From JAGVWJ01 sp964588555 (GTDB lineage: Archaea > Micrarchaeota > Micrarchaeia > Anstonellales > Bilamarchaeaceae), in NCBI GenBank assembly GCA_964588555.1, contig CAZPPT010000006.1, positions 27,116 through 91,115 on the forward strand: a stretch of 64,000 nucleotides of DNA. The letters are read 5' to 3'. Under the pieces are notes generated by a model. It did not search any database and was not told where the DNA came from. It saw only the letters and a program-made list of their open reading frames with translations. Below are positions 51,554-60,270 of this stretch, in pieces (positions within the stretch are counted from its first letter, which is position 1; every line of letters starts with the position of its first letter). Position numbers and translations under genes: made by a program.

Positions 51554-52924
51554 ATGCTTACTTTTATCCAAGGACAACGCGTAAAGGTTACTGGGTTGGT
51601 GATCCGCGCCGGTGCCAGCTCTTTTGACATTACTGATGGCATCATGACGCTTGGGATCTTCGGAAAGCCGCCGCCTGTGGCAGGCGAGGTCGTTTCCCTT
51701 GCCGGCGTCGTTGAGGACATTACAAACCTGCGCGTGAGGGCCGACATGCTTGAGGTTCTTGCAGGGGACGAGTCAGAGGAAAAAAAAGGCGAAATCCTCG
51801 AAAAGCTTCGAAATGGCATCGTGCTTGCTGAACATGACCTTATGGTGCAGGACAAGATTATGGAAGAACTAAAGCCGCAGTTTTCCGAGCTTGCTCGCCA
51901 CCTTCTGGTTGCAAAAAAGCTTAACCGGTACATCCTCTTGCGCTTTCATAACGATGCCGACGGCATCGCATCCGCGTTTGCGCTTACCTCATTCTTGCGT
52001 TGCCGTGCCGAGCAGCAGAATGCTGCCGTGTACAGTACGCGCGACGCGGTGAGGGATCTCAATACGCTTGCAAACGAACATGCGCCGCTTGCGCTTTTTG
52101 CCGACTTTGGCGCAAGCAAGGAGAGCCTTGAGGCGATACGTTTGCTTAAGGCCGCAGGCGTCGAAATAATCATTATAGACCACCATCCGCCTGCCGAGGA
52201 AGTTGAGGAAACGGTCGATTTTTTCCTAAGCCCCTGGCGCATAGACACAGATGAGGCAGTGTCGCAGTACACTGCCGGATATATGGCAGCCGAGCTCGCG
52301 CGCCTCACCGGTACAGAAGGCATGGAGGAATATGCGCGCATCAGCTGCGCGGGTGACAAAAGCACCATACTTCCAATTGCCCAGGAGGACAAGGATCGTG
52401 CACTGGTCATCGACTTTCTTGCCATGTATGCAAGTTATGGGAATAACCTTGATTTTTACAAGAATGTGCTGCGGAACGAAGAACTTTTCAAATCGATTTT
52501 ACAACAGGCAAAGGAAAAGATGCGCCAGGTAAGCGACGCAGCAATGAAGCTTCTTAAAAAGCACCCGTGCGGCGAGATTGCCGTATATTCTGTTGAGCTT
52601 GAGGGCCTTGTCAAGGAACACGAATTCCCAAGCCGTGGCAAGGTGGCGACCATGATTTTTGAAAATATTGGAAATGAGCGGCCAAGCATAATCCTCGGGT
52701 ATGGGAAGCGAACCCTTATCTTACGGGTAAACGGCCTTGCAGTTGAGGCAGGTTTTGCTGCCGACCGGCTCATAAGCGAGATAAAAGTAACTATGAAGGA
52801 CTTTATTGAGAGTGGCGGCGGGCATGCAAAGGCGGCTGCCGTGCGGACGCGCGAGGGCTTTTCAAAAACGATCGGCGAAGCACTCATTACTAGAATTAAG
52901 CAAAAGGCAAGTGAGATTGAATAA
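51554..52924 (+). CDS. Archaeal RecJ-like DHH exonuclease
   Basis: 456 residues. N-terminal OB-like region (QGQRVKVTGLVIRAGASSFD) and helices, then the DHH domain: LLRFHNDADGIASAFALTSF, LALFADFGAS and IIIDHHPPAEEVEE, then the DHHA1 domain ending IESGGGHAKAAAVRTREGF. This is the archaeal RecJ/GAN-type nuclease, which acts with GINS-MCM or in RNA decay. TATA-like CTTTATATACA lies ~25 bases upstream. Confidence 0.87.
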   Translation: MLTFIQGQRVKVTGLVIRAGASSFDITDGIMTLGIFGKPPPVAGEVVSLAGVVEDITNLRVRADMLEVLAGDESEEKKGEILEKLRNGIVLAEHDLMVQDKIMEELKPQFSELARHLLVAKKLNRYILLRFHNDADGIASAFALTSFLRCRAEQQNAAVYSTRDAVRDLNTLANEHAPLALFADFGASKESLEAIRLLKAAGVEIIIIDHHPPAEEVEETVDFFLSPWRIDTDEAVSQYTAGYMAAELARLTGTEGMEEYARISCAGDKSTILPIAQEDKDRALVIDFLAMYASYGNNLDFYKNVLRNEELFKSILQQAKEKMRQVSDAAMKLLKKHPCGEIAVYSVELEGLVKEHEFPSRGKVATMIFENIGNERPSIILGYGKRTLILRVNGLAVEAGFAADRLISEIKVTMKDFIESGGGHAKAAAVRTREGFSKTIGEALITRIKQKASEIE

Positions 52925-52946
52925 CGTAAGCAGGAAGTAGCCGTCT

Positions 52947-53213
52947 TTATTCAAATCCCAGTTCTTCAGACAAGTTCAAATCATCAATAAGCGTAAGATC
53001 TGCGAGTGCCTTGTCAAGATCGTCTTCTAAGAGGCTGTCCTCCTGCGGTGGTTCGACCAGTGGGGTTTCGTTTAACGGCGCTTTCGGAGGCGCTTCTTTC
53101 GGTTCTTCTTTTTCTATAGGCGGTGCACTTTCAACTTTCTCGACTTTCTTTTCTTGTGTGCATCCTGAAAACAGTAAAAGAACAATAAGTATGATCGCTG
53201 CGAATTTTTTCAT
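52947..53213 (-). CDS. Small lipoprotein, 88 aa
   Basis: MKKFAAIILIVLLLFSGCTQ is a signal peptide with lipobox LFSGC, followed by a Pro/Glu-rich linker and acidic helices (LLEDDLDKALADLTLIDDLN). It overlaps the upstream secreted-protein gene by 4 bases, so both are made together. Function unknown. Confidence 0.65.
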   Translation of the reverse strand: MKKFAAIILIVLLLFSGCTQEKKVEKVESAPPIEKEEPKEAPPKAPLNETPLVEPPQEDSLLEDDLDKALADLTLIDDLNLSEELGFE

Positions 53214-54115
53214 GCTACTTCCTCCTTTACCTTTTTCTTAAACGATTCCCACGCGGCCTTCAGTTCATGCAGTACCTCTTTTTTCTTGGTAATTGTCTCT
53301 GCCTTGTCAAACGCCACCTTTTTCTCATTGACGACAACGGCAAAGTCAATTGCGTCCGTCTCGCCTACTCGTTTATCCTCCCACAATGCATGGGCCTTCA
53401 GGACAAGGCCGTCCATGCGGAACTTTGTCAGCGTAAAAACCCGTTCACGGACTTCAACAAGGCACAGCCGTTTCTTAAACCCAAGTTCGTCCTTGCATGC
53501 ATTGACCGAGTCAATGATGGACGTGGTAAAATTAAGCTTTGGCTTTACGCACGCTTCACGTTTTTCATCAGTTAAGTCTATGCTTTGGCAGCTTTCGAGC
53601 CGCCTGCGTGTTTCTATGCATACCGCGCGTGCGCTTGGCGTATGTTCCCGGCACTCTTCTGGCACGTATTCTATGTTCTTGAGCGCCTCTTTAGGTAGCG
53701 CAAGGACGCACGCGACACGTGCACGCATCGACACTTCATCTTCGCAGTAGAATGCCTGGCCGGTGTTGCAGTTCCGTATCTCGATGATATTTTCCTTTTC
53801 AAAGTACGTATCCTTCTTGACGCGCACGATATAGCGCCCGTCCTCATCAATATGGAACGTCGCCTTTCCTGTTTCGTCAGTCTTTCCGGACAACGTGGCG
53901 AATTTTTCCTTAAGCACAAGCACATTAAATCCCGAAGGGGATCCGTCTCCTTCGATTGCGCTTAGCTGTACGGTAAGTGTTTTGTCTGTGCACGCATAAT
54001 TGACATCCATCGCATATTGGTATTTTGACGGCGTGTCAAACGTGCTTGTAAACCCGCTCCCTGTTGCAAACATGGCTGAAACCACTAGTGCAAAAATGAC
54101 ATACTGGTTTTTCAT
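53210..54115 (-). CDS. Secreted Cys-containing protein with Ig-like N-terminal domain, 301 aa
   Basis: Signal peptide (MKNQYVIFALVVSAMFATGS), then a beta domain (ACTDKTLTVQLSAIEG ... GRYIVRVKKDTYF) like the carboxypeptidase-regulatory/Ig folds. A helical Cys-rich segment (~120-215) carries about ten Cys that could form disulphides, and a long charged helix ends the chain. The Ig-like start resembles the 'YSCTDNSLKVKT' segment of the surface protein at 34295. Coupled to the small lipoprotein. Confidence 0.6.
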   Translation of the reverse strand: MKNQYVIFALVVSAMFATGSGFTSTFDTPSKYQYAMDVNYACTDKTLTVQLSAIEGDGSPSGFNVLVLKEKFATLSGKTDETGKATFHIDEDGRYIVRVKKDTYFEKENIIEIRNCNTGQAFYCEDEVSMRARVACVLALPKEALKNIEYVPEECREHTPSARAVCIETRRRLESCQSIDLTDEKREACVKPKLNFTTSIIDSVNACKDELGFKKRLCLVEVRERVFTLTKFRMDGLVLKAHALWEDKRVGETDAIDFAVVVNEKKVAFDKAETITKKKEVLHELKAAWESFKKKVKEEVA

Positions 54116-54197
54116 AAGGGGGAATAACCTGGCATTGTTTATAAAACCATGGCAAGGAAAACAAGGATATTAAGAAGATGGCACGCGATAACTAATT

Positions 54198-54989
54198 ATG
54201 CATAGCATTGAAGTACGGCACCTTGTACGGAGGTTCGGCGGGTTTACCGCTGTTGACGGCATCTCGTTTACCGTGAAATCAGGCAGCATATTTGCCTTTC
54301 TTGGCCCAAACGGCGCAGGGAAGACAACGACCATCAAAATGCTTACGACCCTTCTTGACCCGACGGGCGGGAGCATAACAATAAACGGGCACGACCCCGT
54401 TTTGCATCCAAACGAGGCACGCACGACGTTTGGGATCGTGTTCCAGGACCCAAGCGTTGATGACGAGCTTACTGCCTATGAAAATATGGAATTTCATGCC
54501 GCGCTATACCGTGTGCCCGCGCAGGTTGCACGCGAGCGCATCAGGCAGCTGCTTACCTTTGTCGAATTATGGGACCGCCGTGATGATATCGTCCGCCATT
54601 TTTCAGGCGGGATGAAGCGCCGCCTTGAGATTGCGCGCGGCCTGCTTCATCACCCAAAAATCCTGTTTCTTGACGAGCCGACGCTTGGGCTTGACCCGCA
54701 GACGCGAAACCATGTCTGGAGTTATATACGGAAACTGAACCAGGAAGAAGGCACAACCATCTTTTTTACTACTCATTATATGACAGAAGCAGAGAAGGTC
54801 GCCCATGAAATCGCAGTCATTGACCGTGGGAAAATACTTATCCGGGGCACGACTGCAAGCCTGCTTGAAAAGACCCGCACCAAAACGCTTGAAGATGCGT
54901 TCATTGCGCTCACCGGCCACGCAATTAGGGAAGAAGACGCAACGCCGCAGGACGGCATGCGGCAGATAAAACGGATGTGGAAACGATGA
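54198..54989 (+). CDS. ABC transporter ATP-binding protein, DrrA/ABC-2 type
   Basis: 263 residues. Walker A GPNGAGKTTTIKML, Q-loop VFQDPSVDDELT, signature FSGGMKRRLEIARGLLHHP, Walker B ILFLDEPTLGLDP and H-loop TTHYMTEAEK. Belongs to the drug- or polysaccharide-export class. Overlaps its permease gene (54977 or 54986). Confidence 0.92.
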   Translation: MHSIEVRHLVRRFGGFTAVDGISFTVKSGSIFAFLGPNGAGKTTTIKMLTTLLDPTGGSITINGHDPVLHPNEARTTFGIVFQDPSVDDELTAYENMEFHAALYRVPAQVARERIRQLLTFVELWDRRDDIVRHFSGGMKRRLEIARGLLHHPKILFLDEPTLGLDPQTRNHVWSYIRKLNQEEGTTIFFTTHYMTEAEKVAHEIAVIDRGKILIRGTTASLLEKTRTKTLEDAFIALTGHAIREEDATPQDGMRQIKRMWKR

Positions 54990-55729
54990 GCGTGATCTAT
55001 ATATTATGGCTTAGGCAGATAAAGCGCTACTTCCGCTCACGCGCACGAATTATAGGGTCGCTTGGCCAGCCGCTTCTTTTTCTTGTCGCGCTTGGGTTTG
55101 GCTTTGGCCCGATTTTTGAAAGCGCAGGCGGCGGCAATTATATCCAGTTCCTTGCCCCCGGCGTCATTGCCATGGGCATATTGTTCACTGCCGTTTTTTC
55201 AGGAATTGAAGTCATATGGGACAAGCAGTTTGGCTTTCTTAAGGAGACCCTTGTTGCCCCCGTGTCGCGCTTTGAGATCATGCTTGGCCGTACCCTTGGC
55301 GGCGCCACCGTTGCGCTTTTCCAGGGAATCCTTGTCTTTGCCCTCTCGCTTGCAGTCGGGTTTACCCCCCTATTTGCCTTCCTTCCCGCAGCATTCCTTG
55401 TCGCATTTCTTATCTCGTTCTTTTTTACCGCCCTTGGGACTGCGGTTGCATCGCTTCTTGAGGACATGCAAGGGTTTCAGCTTATCATGAACTTTATGGT
55501 GATGCCGCTTTTCTTCCTTTCAGGTGCGTTGTTCCCTCTTGAACGTGTCCCGCAGGAGATAAATGCACTAGCCTCAATAAACCCCCTTTCCTATGGTGTT
55601 GACGGCCTGCGTGAAACGCTCATCGGCACCCATCATTTTGGCCTTGCAACAGACATTATGGTTCTTGTAGTCGCAACGATTGTGATGCTTGTAATTGGGA
55701 GTTATTTGTTCTCAAAAATACGGATTTAG
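54977..55729 (+). CDS. ABC-2 type permease
   Basis: 250 residues with six membrane segments: LGQPLLFLVALGFGFGPIF, IQFLAPGVIAMGILFTAVFS, and the family signature FLSGALFPLERVPQEINALA. Pairs with the upstream ATPase as an exporter; cargo unknown. The start may be the ATG at 54977 or at 54986. Confidence 0.9.
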   Translation: METMSVIYILWLRQIKRYFRSRARIIGSLGQPLLFLVALGFGFGPIFESAGGGNYIQFLAPGVIAMGILFTAVFSGIEVIWDKQFGFLKETLVAPVSRFEIMLGRTLGGATVALFQGILVFALSLAVGFTPLFAFLPAAFLVAFLISFFFTALGTAVASLLEDMQGFQLIMNFMVMPLFFLSGALFPLERVPQEINALASINPLSYGVDGLRETLIGTHHFGLATDIMVLVVATIVMLVIGSYLFSKIRI

Positions 55730-56358
55730 TACTGTTTTTTCCATTCCGAATAAGAATACCACACAAGGTATGCAACAGAAATAACTGCAAACGCAACCAT
55801 TGCAAGAACCGCGTTTTGCGGGATTACCAATAAAAAAAGCAGTAGGATGCCAAGAAACCTGAATATGACTGATGCCTTTTGGTGGGTTTTCTCCCAGACA
55901 ACATCGCTTGAAACCGTCCATGGCGTGCGTATGCCAATAAACCAGTTCCGCCTTAATTTCCCCATTATCGTGCCAAGGATATAGAATAATGCGGCAAGCG
56001 CCGGAATCATCGCATATGAAAAGTTAAACTCATAGAAATTAAATGCAAGCATTGCAAGCGCCAGGTAGCAGAAGAAAAGAACAAGGGTAAGCCTGAATAG
56101 GCCGTATGGATGCTCAAATTTTGCATAGTTCTTTTGAAGCGGGTCAAAACGTGGCAAAAATTCAAGAAGGACAAGCACGCCAAGCGCTATGGCAAGCGGA
56201 AGGAATATCATTTCCTTTTGGGAAAACCCGTCCGCCGTTCCCTCCATGTTCCAATGGCTTGCAATAATCGGTGGAATGGACGGATACATATATACAATAA
56301 TCGCACTAGTCGCCAAAAGCGCGATAAGCGAAATGATCAGATATTCCCGTGGAGCCAT
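55726..56358 (-). CDS. SdpI/DUF1648-family membrane protein
   Basis: 210 residues with six membrane helices. PSIPPIIASHWNMEGTADGF is the DUF1648 motif (PxxIPxHWNxxGxxDG), and RNWFIGIRTPWTVSSDVVWE, with KTHQKA after it, is the SdpI signature. In Bacillus SdpI gives immunity to the SdpC toxin. Here it converges on an ABC exporter, which might be related; that is speculation. Confidence 0.85.
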   Translation of the reverse strand: MAPREYLIISLIALLATSAIIVYMYPSIPPIIASHWNMEGTADGFSQKEMIFLPLAIALGVLVLLEFLPRFDPLQKNYAKFEHPYGLFRLTLVLFFCYLALAMLAFNFYEFNFSYAMIPALAALFYILGTIMGKLRRNWFIGIRTPWTVSSDVVWEKTHQKASVIFRFLGILLLFLLVIPQNAVLAMVAFAVISVAYLVWYSYSEWKKQY

Positions 56359-56408
56359 GTATCTATTTTTACGTCATGCTATTTATGCGTTATGTTGGGA
56401 ATCGTTCC

Positions 56409-57077
56409 CTACCATACGTATGGGATAATCCGGTATCGCGTTTTTTTGCAGTATTCCGCATATCCGGGCAATTCACGCCGTAATATTTCTTCCTCGTTTT
56501 TTATCCGTGCGACAATGATCGGGACCATGCTGACAAAGAGCGGTAACGCCACATATGACCCAAGCGCAATTGGTGTTACGATATATATGGTAAGCACCCC
56601 TAGGTACATGGGATGCCGTACATACGCATACGGTCCTGTCGTTATGGTTACCTGGCCGTCCTCGACTTCTACGGTCCTTCCTGCAAACCTGTTTTCCCTA
56701 AATGCAAGAAACGTAATGAAATATCCAATAAGGACACATACATTCGCCACGACTATGAGTTCCACGGGGACATCCGACCAGCCAAGGCGGTAGTCAATGC
56801 CCGGGATGATGAATCCGATTATGAAAAGTATGCCGGCCACCTTTACGATGACGTCTTGCGCCGCGTATCGCTCCTTTGTCCGCATGCGCCGCTCAATGAA
56901 TTCAGGGTCGTTTTTTAGAAAATATGCGGTTACAAAAAGTGCCGGTACGAATACGGCTCCCATATACGCCCATGCGTGCCAGTATGCAAGCGTTCCGGCA
57001 GTTCCGAACAATATTGTCGCCATCGCCGCAGCCGCGAAAATAAATGCAAGCGCGGCCCGTTTTGCAATCCGGTTCAT
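56409..57077 (-). CDS. Isoprenylcysteine methyltransferase-like (ICMT/PEMT) membrane protein
   Basis: 222 residues and about five membrane helices. The C-terminal TTGPYAYVRHPMYLGVLTIY and EEEILRRELPGYAEYCKKTR are the SAM-binding signature of ICMT/PEMT membrane methyltransferases. Substrate unknown (isoprenoid, lipid or protein). The ATG at 57077 is chosen: CTTTATATCC on the minus strand lies 16-24 bases before it; an upstream extension runs through the structured region at 57112-57235. Confidence 0.78.
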   Translation of the reverse strand: MNRIAKRAALAFIFAAAAMATILFGTAGTLAYWHAWAYMGAVFVPALFVTAYFLKNDPEFIERRMRTKERYAAQDVIVKVAGILFIIGFIIPGIDYRLGWSDVPVELIVVANVCVLIGYFITFLAFRENRFAGRTVEVEDGQVTITTGPYAYVRHPMYLGVLTIYIVTPIALGSYVALPLFVSMVPIIVARIKNEEEILRRELPGYAEYCKKTRYRIIPYVW

Positions 57078-57111
57078 GTACCTGTTATGTGCTTTGGATA
57101 TAAAGAATATT

Positions 57112-57235
57112 TTGGTTTGTGTATCAGACCGCACACTAGGGCAGAATTCGTCTGCCTGAGGCTCACTGGTTTCAGAGAGACAGGTCATTTCCTTAGGAAA
57201 CGAGGTGCTAGTCTGCTCTAGATCCCACAAACCAA
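57112..57235. other. Nested inverted repeats: possible structured RNA or element boundary
   Basis: TTGGTTTGTG (57112-57121) and CACAAACCAA (57226-57235) form a perfect 10-bp inverted repeat. Inside it CAGAC-GCAC (57125-57134) pairs with GTGC-GTCTG (57205-57215), with small bulges. The interior has hairpins GGCAGA-ATTCG-TCTGCC and TTTCC-TTA-GGAAA. The last 13 codons of the 57208 gene overlap one arm. It stands where ordinary chromosome gives way to the nuclease/methyltransferase region. Confidence 0.45.
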
Positions 57236-57648
57236 TAATATACTACTAATCCACCCATCCAAACTATTAGTAACGTCATGGGTAAGGGATTGATTGCGAG
57301 GGTGCTTTCTAGAAAATCGTCAAGTACACTTCCACCCCACGCTATCGCAAATATTTCTATAAGAAACATCGGGAACCCATCCCATCTACTGGCAAATTTA
57401 TTTCTTGAAAAAAGCGTTGTAACTCCATTACCTCTAGGTGCGAAGATAAAATCATCTGCTGAGTTAGTTATTGCTAAAACCACTGTCGTAGATATCACAT
57501 ACGAGATAATTGCAACGGGTACCCATCCGAGCAACACTGCCGAAGCCATAGCAATGATAACTACCCAAAATATGCGATGTGGGTTTCGGGCAAACCAACT
57601 AGCGATTCCATTTAGTATGCTAGCAAAAAATTTCAATATTCGACCCAT
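57208..57648 (-). CDS. Membrane protein of unknown function, 146 aa
   Basis: Four hydrophobic helices (IFWVVIIAMASAVLLGW, VAIISYVISTTVVLAI, MFLIEIFAIAWGG, MTLLIVWMGGLVVYYWF). No family recognised. Last of a five-gene minus-strand cluster of small genes; preceded after 2 bases by another small membrane protein. Confidence 0.55.
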   Translation of the reverse strand: MGRILKFFASILNGIASWFARNPHRIFWVVIIAMASAVLLGWVPVAIISYVISTTVVLAITNSADDFIFAPRGNGVTTLFSRNKFASRWDGFPMFLIEIFAIAWGGSVLDDFLESTLAINPLPMTLLIVWMGGLVVYYWFVGSRAD

Positions 57649-57650
57649 CT

Positions 57651-57815
57651 CTACCCCTTTTCAGAAATAAATGCAAGTATTGCTCCGATCAACAATCCTA
57701 ACCATCCAAGAACGTTACCGGTTAATCCATAGTATAATCCTGCTAATGCTAGCACGACTCCTATTAGGCCTAATGGTTTGGTAAATAACTGTATGACAAG
57801 TTCGATTGCTCCCAT
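57651..57815 (-). CDS. Small two-helix membrane protein, 54 aa
   Basis: From ATG 57815: MGAIELVIQLFTKPLGLIGV, then two Gly-rich hydrophobic helices ending ILAFISEKG. Size and shape resemble holin-like or TA-linked small membrane proteins. GGTGAACG precedes the start. Function unknown. Confidence 0.5.
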   Translation of the reverse strand: MGAIELVIQLFTKPLGLIGVVLALAGLYYGLTGNVLGWLGLLIGAILAFISEKG

Positions 57816-57819
57816 TCGT

Positions 57820-58110
57820 TCACCTTTTTCTGACGTTGGTTGTTCCCTCTGCAACTATATTACATTTGAGCCTTCCATCGCTCTTGTCCAAGTTATTCCC
57901 CCACTGTAATGGCCTAAGGTTTGAAATCGCATCTGATCCACCCGGAGAAATATGGTCGATTTCCCAACCGTATTGAGAATCTCTACTTCCATGTTTGTTC
58001 CTTGCAATCCATGCACCACACTCGTCTTTTCGGTATATTTTTGGGTCATTACCCGATACGCGGATGCCTTTTTCCCAAACTGCATTTATGATTTCTTCTT
58101 TGTATTCCAT
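57820..58110 (-). CDS. HNH endonuclease, 96 aa
   Basis: YGWEIDHISPGGSDAISNLR, then PLQWGNNLDKSDG is a complete HNH core (E-I-D-H ... N-L-x-P-L-x-W-x-x-N). CGAWIARNKHG precedes it. Such small HNH proteins are nicking or restriction nucleases and occur in mobile elements. The gene overlaps nothing but is tightly packed between the DUF457 and small membrane protein genes. Confidence 0.8.
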   Translation of the reverse strand: MEYKEEIINAVWEKGIRVSGNDPKIYRKDECGAWIARNKHGSRDSQYGWEIDHISPGGSDAISNLRPLQWGNNLDKSDGRLKCNIVAEGTTNVRKR

Positions 58111-58121
58111 ATTCTCATTCC

Positions 58122-58478
58122 TCATATCACCGGCAAACTTGCCGGAGTAGACGCATCAAGTACCAAATGGCTAAGGTATGCCAATGCCACACATGCTGTT
58201 TCTTCTTTCTGTCGATTAGGTATGTCTGGTGAATCCCATGTTTTCCTAGCTATTTCTGCGATAGTTCCTCCGATTACTGCACTATGTGCGAAGGCACGAT
58301 GCCTAGGAGAATCCGCAGGCTCCAAAATATCCGGTAGTATTGCAACTCCCGCACTAATCAGCCCAAGTCCGGCTGCTCTATTCCAATTTACTTCGTTATT
58401 TTGTTGTTTCTGGATTATCGCACTTGTTGCAATCCCAACAAGGAACCCCCACACCACATGTTTACCTGTATTTACCAT
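58122..58478 (-). CDS. DUF457/YdjM-like membrane-bound hydrolase
   Basis: 118 residues from ATG 58478 (MVNTGKHVVWGFLVGI). LPDILEPADSPRHRAFAHSA and LAYLSHLVLDASTP match the His/Asp pattern of the YdjM-type metal-dependent hydrolase family, which in E. coli is SOS-regulated. Membrane helices flank the motifs. Part of the small-gene cluster. Confidence 0.68.
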   Translation of the reverse strand: MVNTGKHVVWGFLVGIATSAIIQKQQNNEVNWNRAAGLGLISAGVAILPDILEPADSPRHRAFAHSAVIGGTIAEIARKTWDSPDIPNRQKEETACVALAYLSHLVLDASTPASLPVI

Positions 58479-58479
58479 A

Positions 58480-58785
58480 TCATCGCCTCTTTTTACTCCA
58501 GTTTCCGAGGAATTGCCATTGATTACTTCCTTCACTTCTATGAACCGAAACCGCAACTCCGCCACGTTCGCGTGCGTGTTGTCTTAGATCCCTGCGACCT
58601 TCGCTATCAAGCCTTGCACTGTTGCTCTTTACTTGGACGTAATACTTGACTCCGTCTTTCTTGGCATAAATGTCCGCAGGTCCGCGGCTTCCGGCGCTTA
58701 GCCTAACATTCTCGTATCCCTTTTCCTTTAGGTCACGGGCAACCTTTCCTTCCGCGATTCTTCCACGTCGATATAAATCTGTCAT
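58480..58785 (-). CDS. PD-(D/E)XK nuclease-like protein, 101 aa
   Basis: RRGRIAEGKVARDLKEKGYE, then RGPADIYAKKDGVKYYVQVKSN: the conserved Glu, the Asp (RGPADIY) and the Q-x-K motif of Holliday-junction-resolvase/RecB-like endonucleases. First gene of the minus-strand cluster, stopping one base before the DUF457 gene. May be a resolvase or a restriction component. Confidence 0.75.
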   Translation of the reverse strand: MTDLYRRGRIAEGKVARDLKEKGYENVRLSAGSRGPADIYAKKDGVKYYVQVKSNSARLDSEGRRDLRQHARERGGVAVSVHRSEGSNQWQFLGNWSKKRR

Positions 58786-58876
58786 TTTTATCACAGCATA
58801 GCCAGTTTATGAGCTACGCTGGACAATATGTACCGAAAAGCTTTTAACACTTTGTATTAATTATTGCTTATTTTTG

Positions 58877-59518
58877 CTAATCAAAGAAGAATCTGGCTGT
58901 TTCTGTGGCAGTGTACACCTTAGTCATGGGGTCAAAGGACACAAGATGATATTCAATTAAGTTCCTGAGATGGCGTAAAATACCGGGTGCCACAGTTTCA
59001 GGATCAGCGCCATTTTGTCTAACTGCCAAATCCCGCAAGGTCTGCCCTTCTTTTTCTGCAACGAGCTTCAGTATTTTCTTTTGAGGGTCTGTAAGTTCTA
59101 TCGGGCTTAGTTGAGGGATAACTGCGTATTCAAAGCTCTTTGTGGCTGTGCCATATTCAAGAACCGGGATAAGTTTTATGTTTCTCTTAGAAAAAAATGA
59201 GGCATATACCAATGCAACACCTAGATGACGTTGTCCCCCACCTATATGAACGAAGATTTCGTCCGATTCTCCAAACCGGTTAAATAATTTTATAAACTCC
59301 TGCACTATTCCAACAAATGTTTTTGATTCTACGCTTACATGTTCAATAGGTGCTTGCAGTTTTTTTAGATCATTAATTGTTTTCTCCACTTTATCTTTTT
59401 CTTCAGTCATTGGTGTATGTATTGTTATTAGTTTATCTGCACCAAATTTAACCAACGGCCCTGCCGAATGAGTAAATACGCTAGCATCAAAACCAACAGG
59501 AAGAATGTGAATTCGCAT
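58877..59518 (-). CDS. CARF-domain transcription regulator with C-terminal wHTH (Csa3-like)
   Basis: 213 residues. Residues 1-130 are a Rossmann-like CARF domain: ILPVGFDASVFTHSAGPLVK at the N-terminus and IFVHIGGGQRHLGVALVYAS, the 'N-x-S/G-G-G-x-R' turn typical of Csa3-type ligand pockets. Residues ~140-213 are a winged helix (ELTDPQKKILKLVAEKEGQT, with LRDLAVR). In known systems the CARF domain binds cyclic oligoadenylate and controls CRISPR genes. No CRISPR array or cas gene is in the window. It is divergent from the HAD/RNase J-like pair. Confidence 0.75.
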   Translation of the reverse strand: MRIHILPVGFDASVFTHSAGPLVKFGADKLITIHTPMTEEKDKVEKTINDLKKLQAPIEHVSVESKTFVGIVQEFIKLFNRFGESDEIFVHIGGGQRHLGVALVYASFFSKRNIKLIPVLEYGTATKSFEYAVIPQLSPIELTDPQKKILKLVAEKEGQTLRDLAVRQNGADPETVAPGILRHLRNLIEYHLVSFDPMTKVYTATETARFFFD

Positions 59519-59548
59519 AGCACCACCTAATAACTTAAATTAGATAAC

Positions 59549-59576
59549 ATTTATATATATTTTGTTAACAATTAAC
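59549..59576. promoter_or_regulatory. Divergent promoter with palindrome between CARF and HAD genes
   Basis: ATTTATATATAT is a TATA box for the plus-strand HAD gene. GTTAACAATTAAC (59564-59576), an imperfectly spaced palindrome, lies just downstream. It is the obvious place for the CARF-wHTH protein to bind and control both directions; that is inference. Confidence 0.45.
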
Positions 59577-59589
59577 ATTTAGATGTAAT

Positions 59590-60270
59590 ATGTTTAAGGC
59601 AGTTTTGTTCGATCTAGATAATACATTACTTGATTTTCTTACTTTCAAGAAAGAAACCGCAAAAGCTGCGGCTAAAGCTATGATAAAGCAAGGACTCCCT
59701 ACTACTGAAATCGAAGCTTATGGAAAGATATTCTCTGTTTATGATCAGAAAGGAATAGAATATCAAAAGACTTTTTATGAAGTAGTAAACCAGTACAATC
59801 TAGAACTAAATATAGCAGAGCGAATACAACAAGCTGGAATTCTAGCTTATCTCCAAACAAAGTTCAATGTTTTGAAACCTTATCCAATGGTTAAACCCAC
59901 TCTTAGAAAGTTAAGAGAAAACGGAGTAAAATTAGCTATTGTTTCAGATGCTCCGAGGAATAAAGCGTGGCAAAGACTTATACTTACCAACCTAGAAAAT
60001 GAATTTGACTTTGTTGTAACTCATTCTGATACTATGGAATTCAAACCGCACCCATCCCCGTTTACTCTGGCTCTAAAGAAGCTTGCGGTCTTGCCAGATG
60101 CAGTTTTATTTGTGGGTGATAATCCATCTCGTGATATTAAAGGAGCCAAGGCAGTTGGTATGCGAACATGCCTTGCGAAGTATGGGCAAACATTCAGGGA
60201 AGATACAAAATCAGATTATGAAATAGATAGATTCGAGGATTTGTTGAAGGTGATTGATTGGTATCGATAA
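59590..60270 (+). CDS. HAD-superfamily hydrolase (subfamily IA)
   Basis: 226 residues. Motif I VLFDLDNTLLDF, motif II LAIVSDAPRN, Lys in EFKPHPSPF, motif IV LFVGDNPSRDIKGAKAVGM. The helical cap between I and II is class C1. Resembles YjjG-type nucleotidases or phosphoglycolate phosphatases. More AT-rich than the core genes to its left. Overlaps the next gene by 13 bases, so the two are coupled. Confidence 0.85.
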   Translation: MFKAVLFDLDNTLLDFLTFKKETAKAAAKAMIKQGLPTTEIEAYGKIFSVYDQKGIEYQKTFYEVVNQYNLELNIAERIQQAGILAYLQTKFNVLKPYPMVKPTLRKLRENGVKLAIVSDAPRNKAWQRLILTNLENEFDFVVTHSDTMEFKPHPSPFTLALKKLAVLPDAVLFVGDNPSRDIKGAKAVGMRTCLAKYGQTFREDTKSDYEIDRFEDLLKVIDWYR

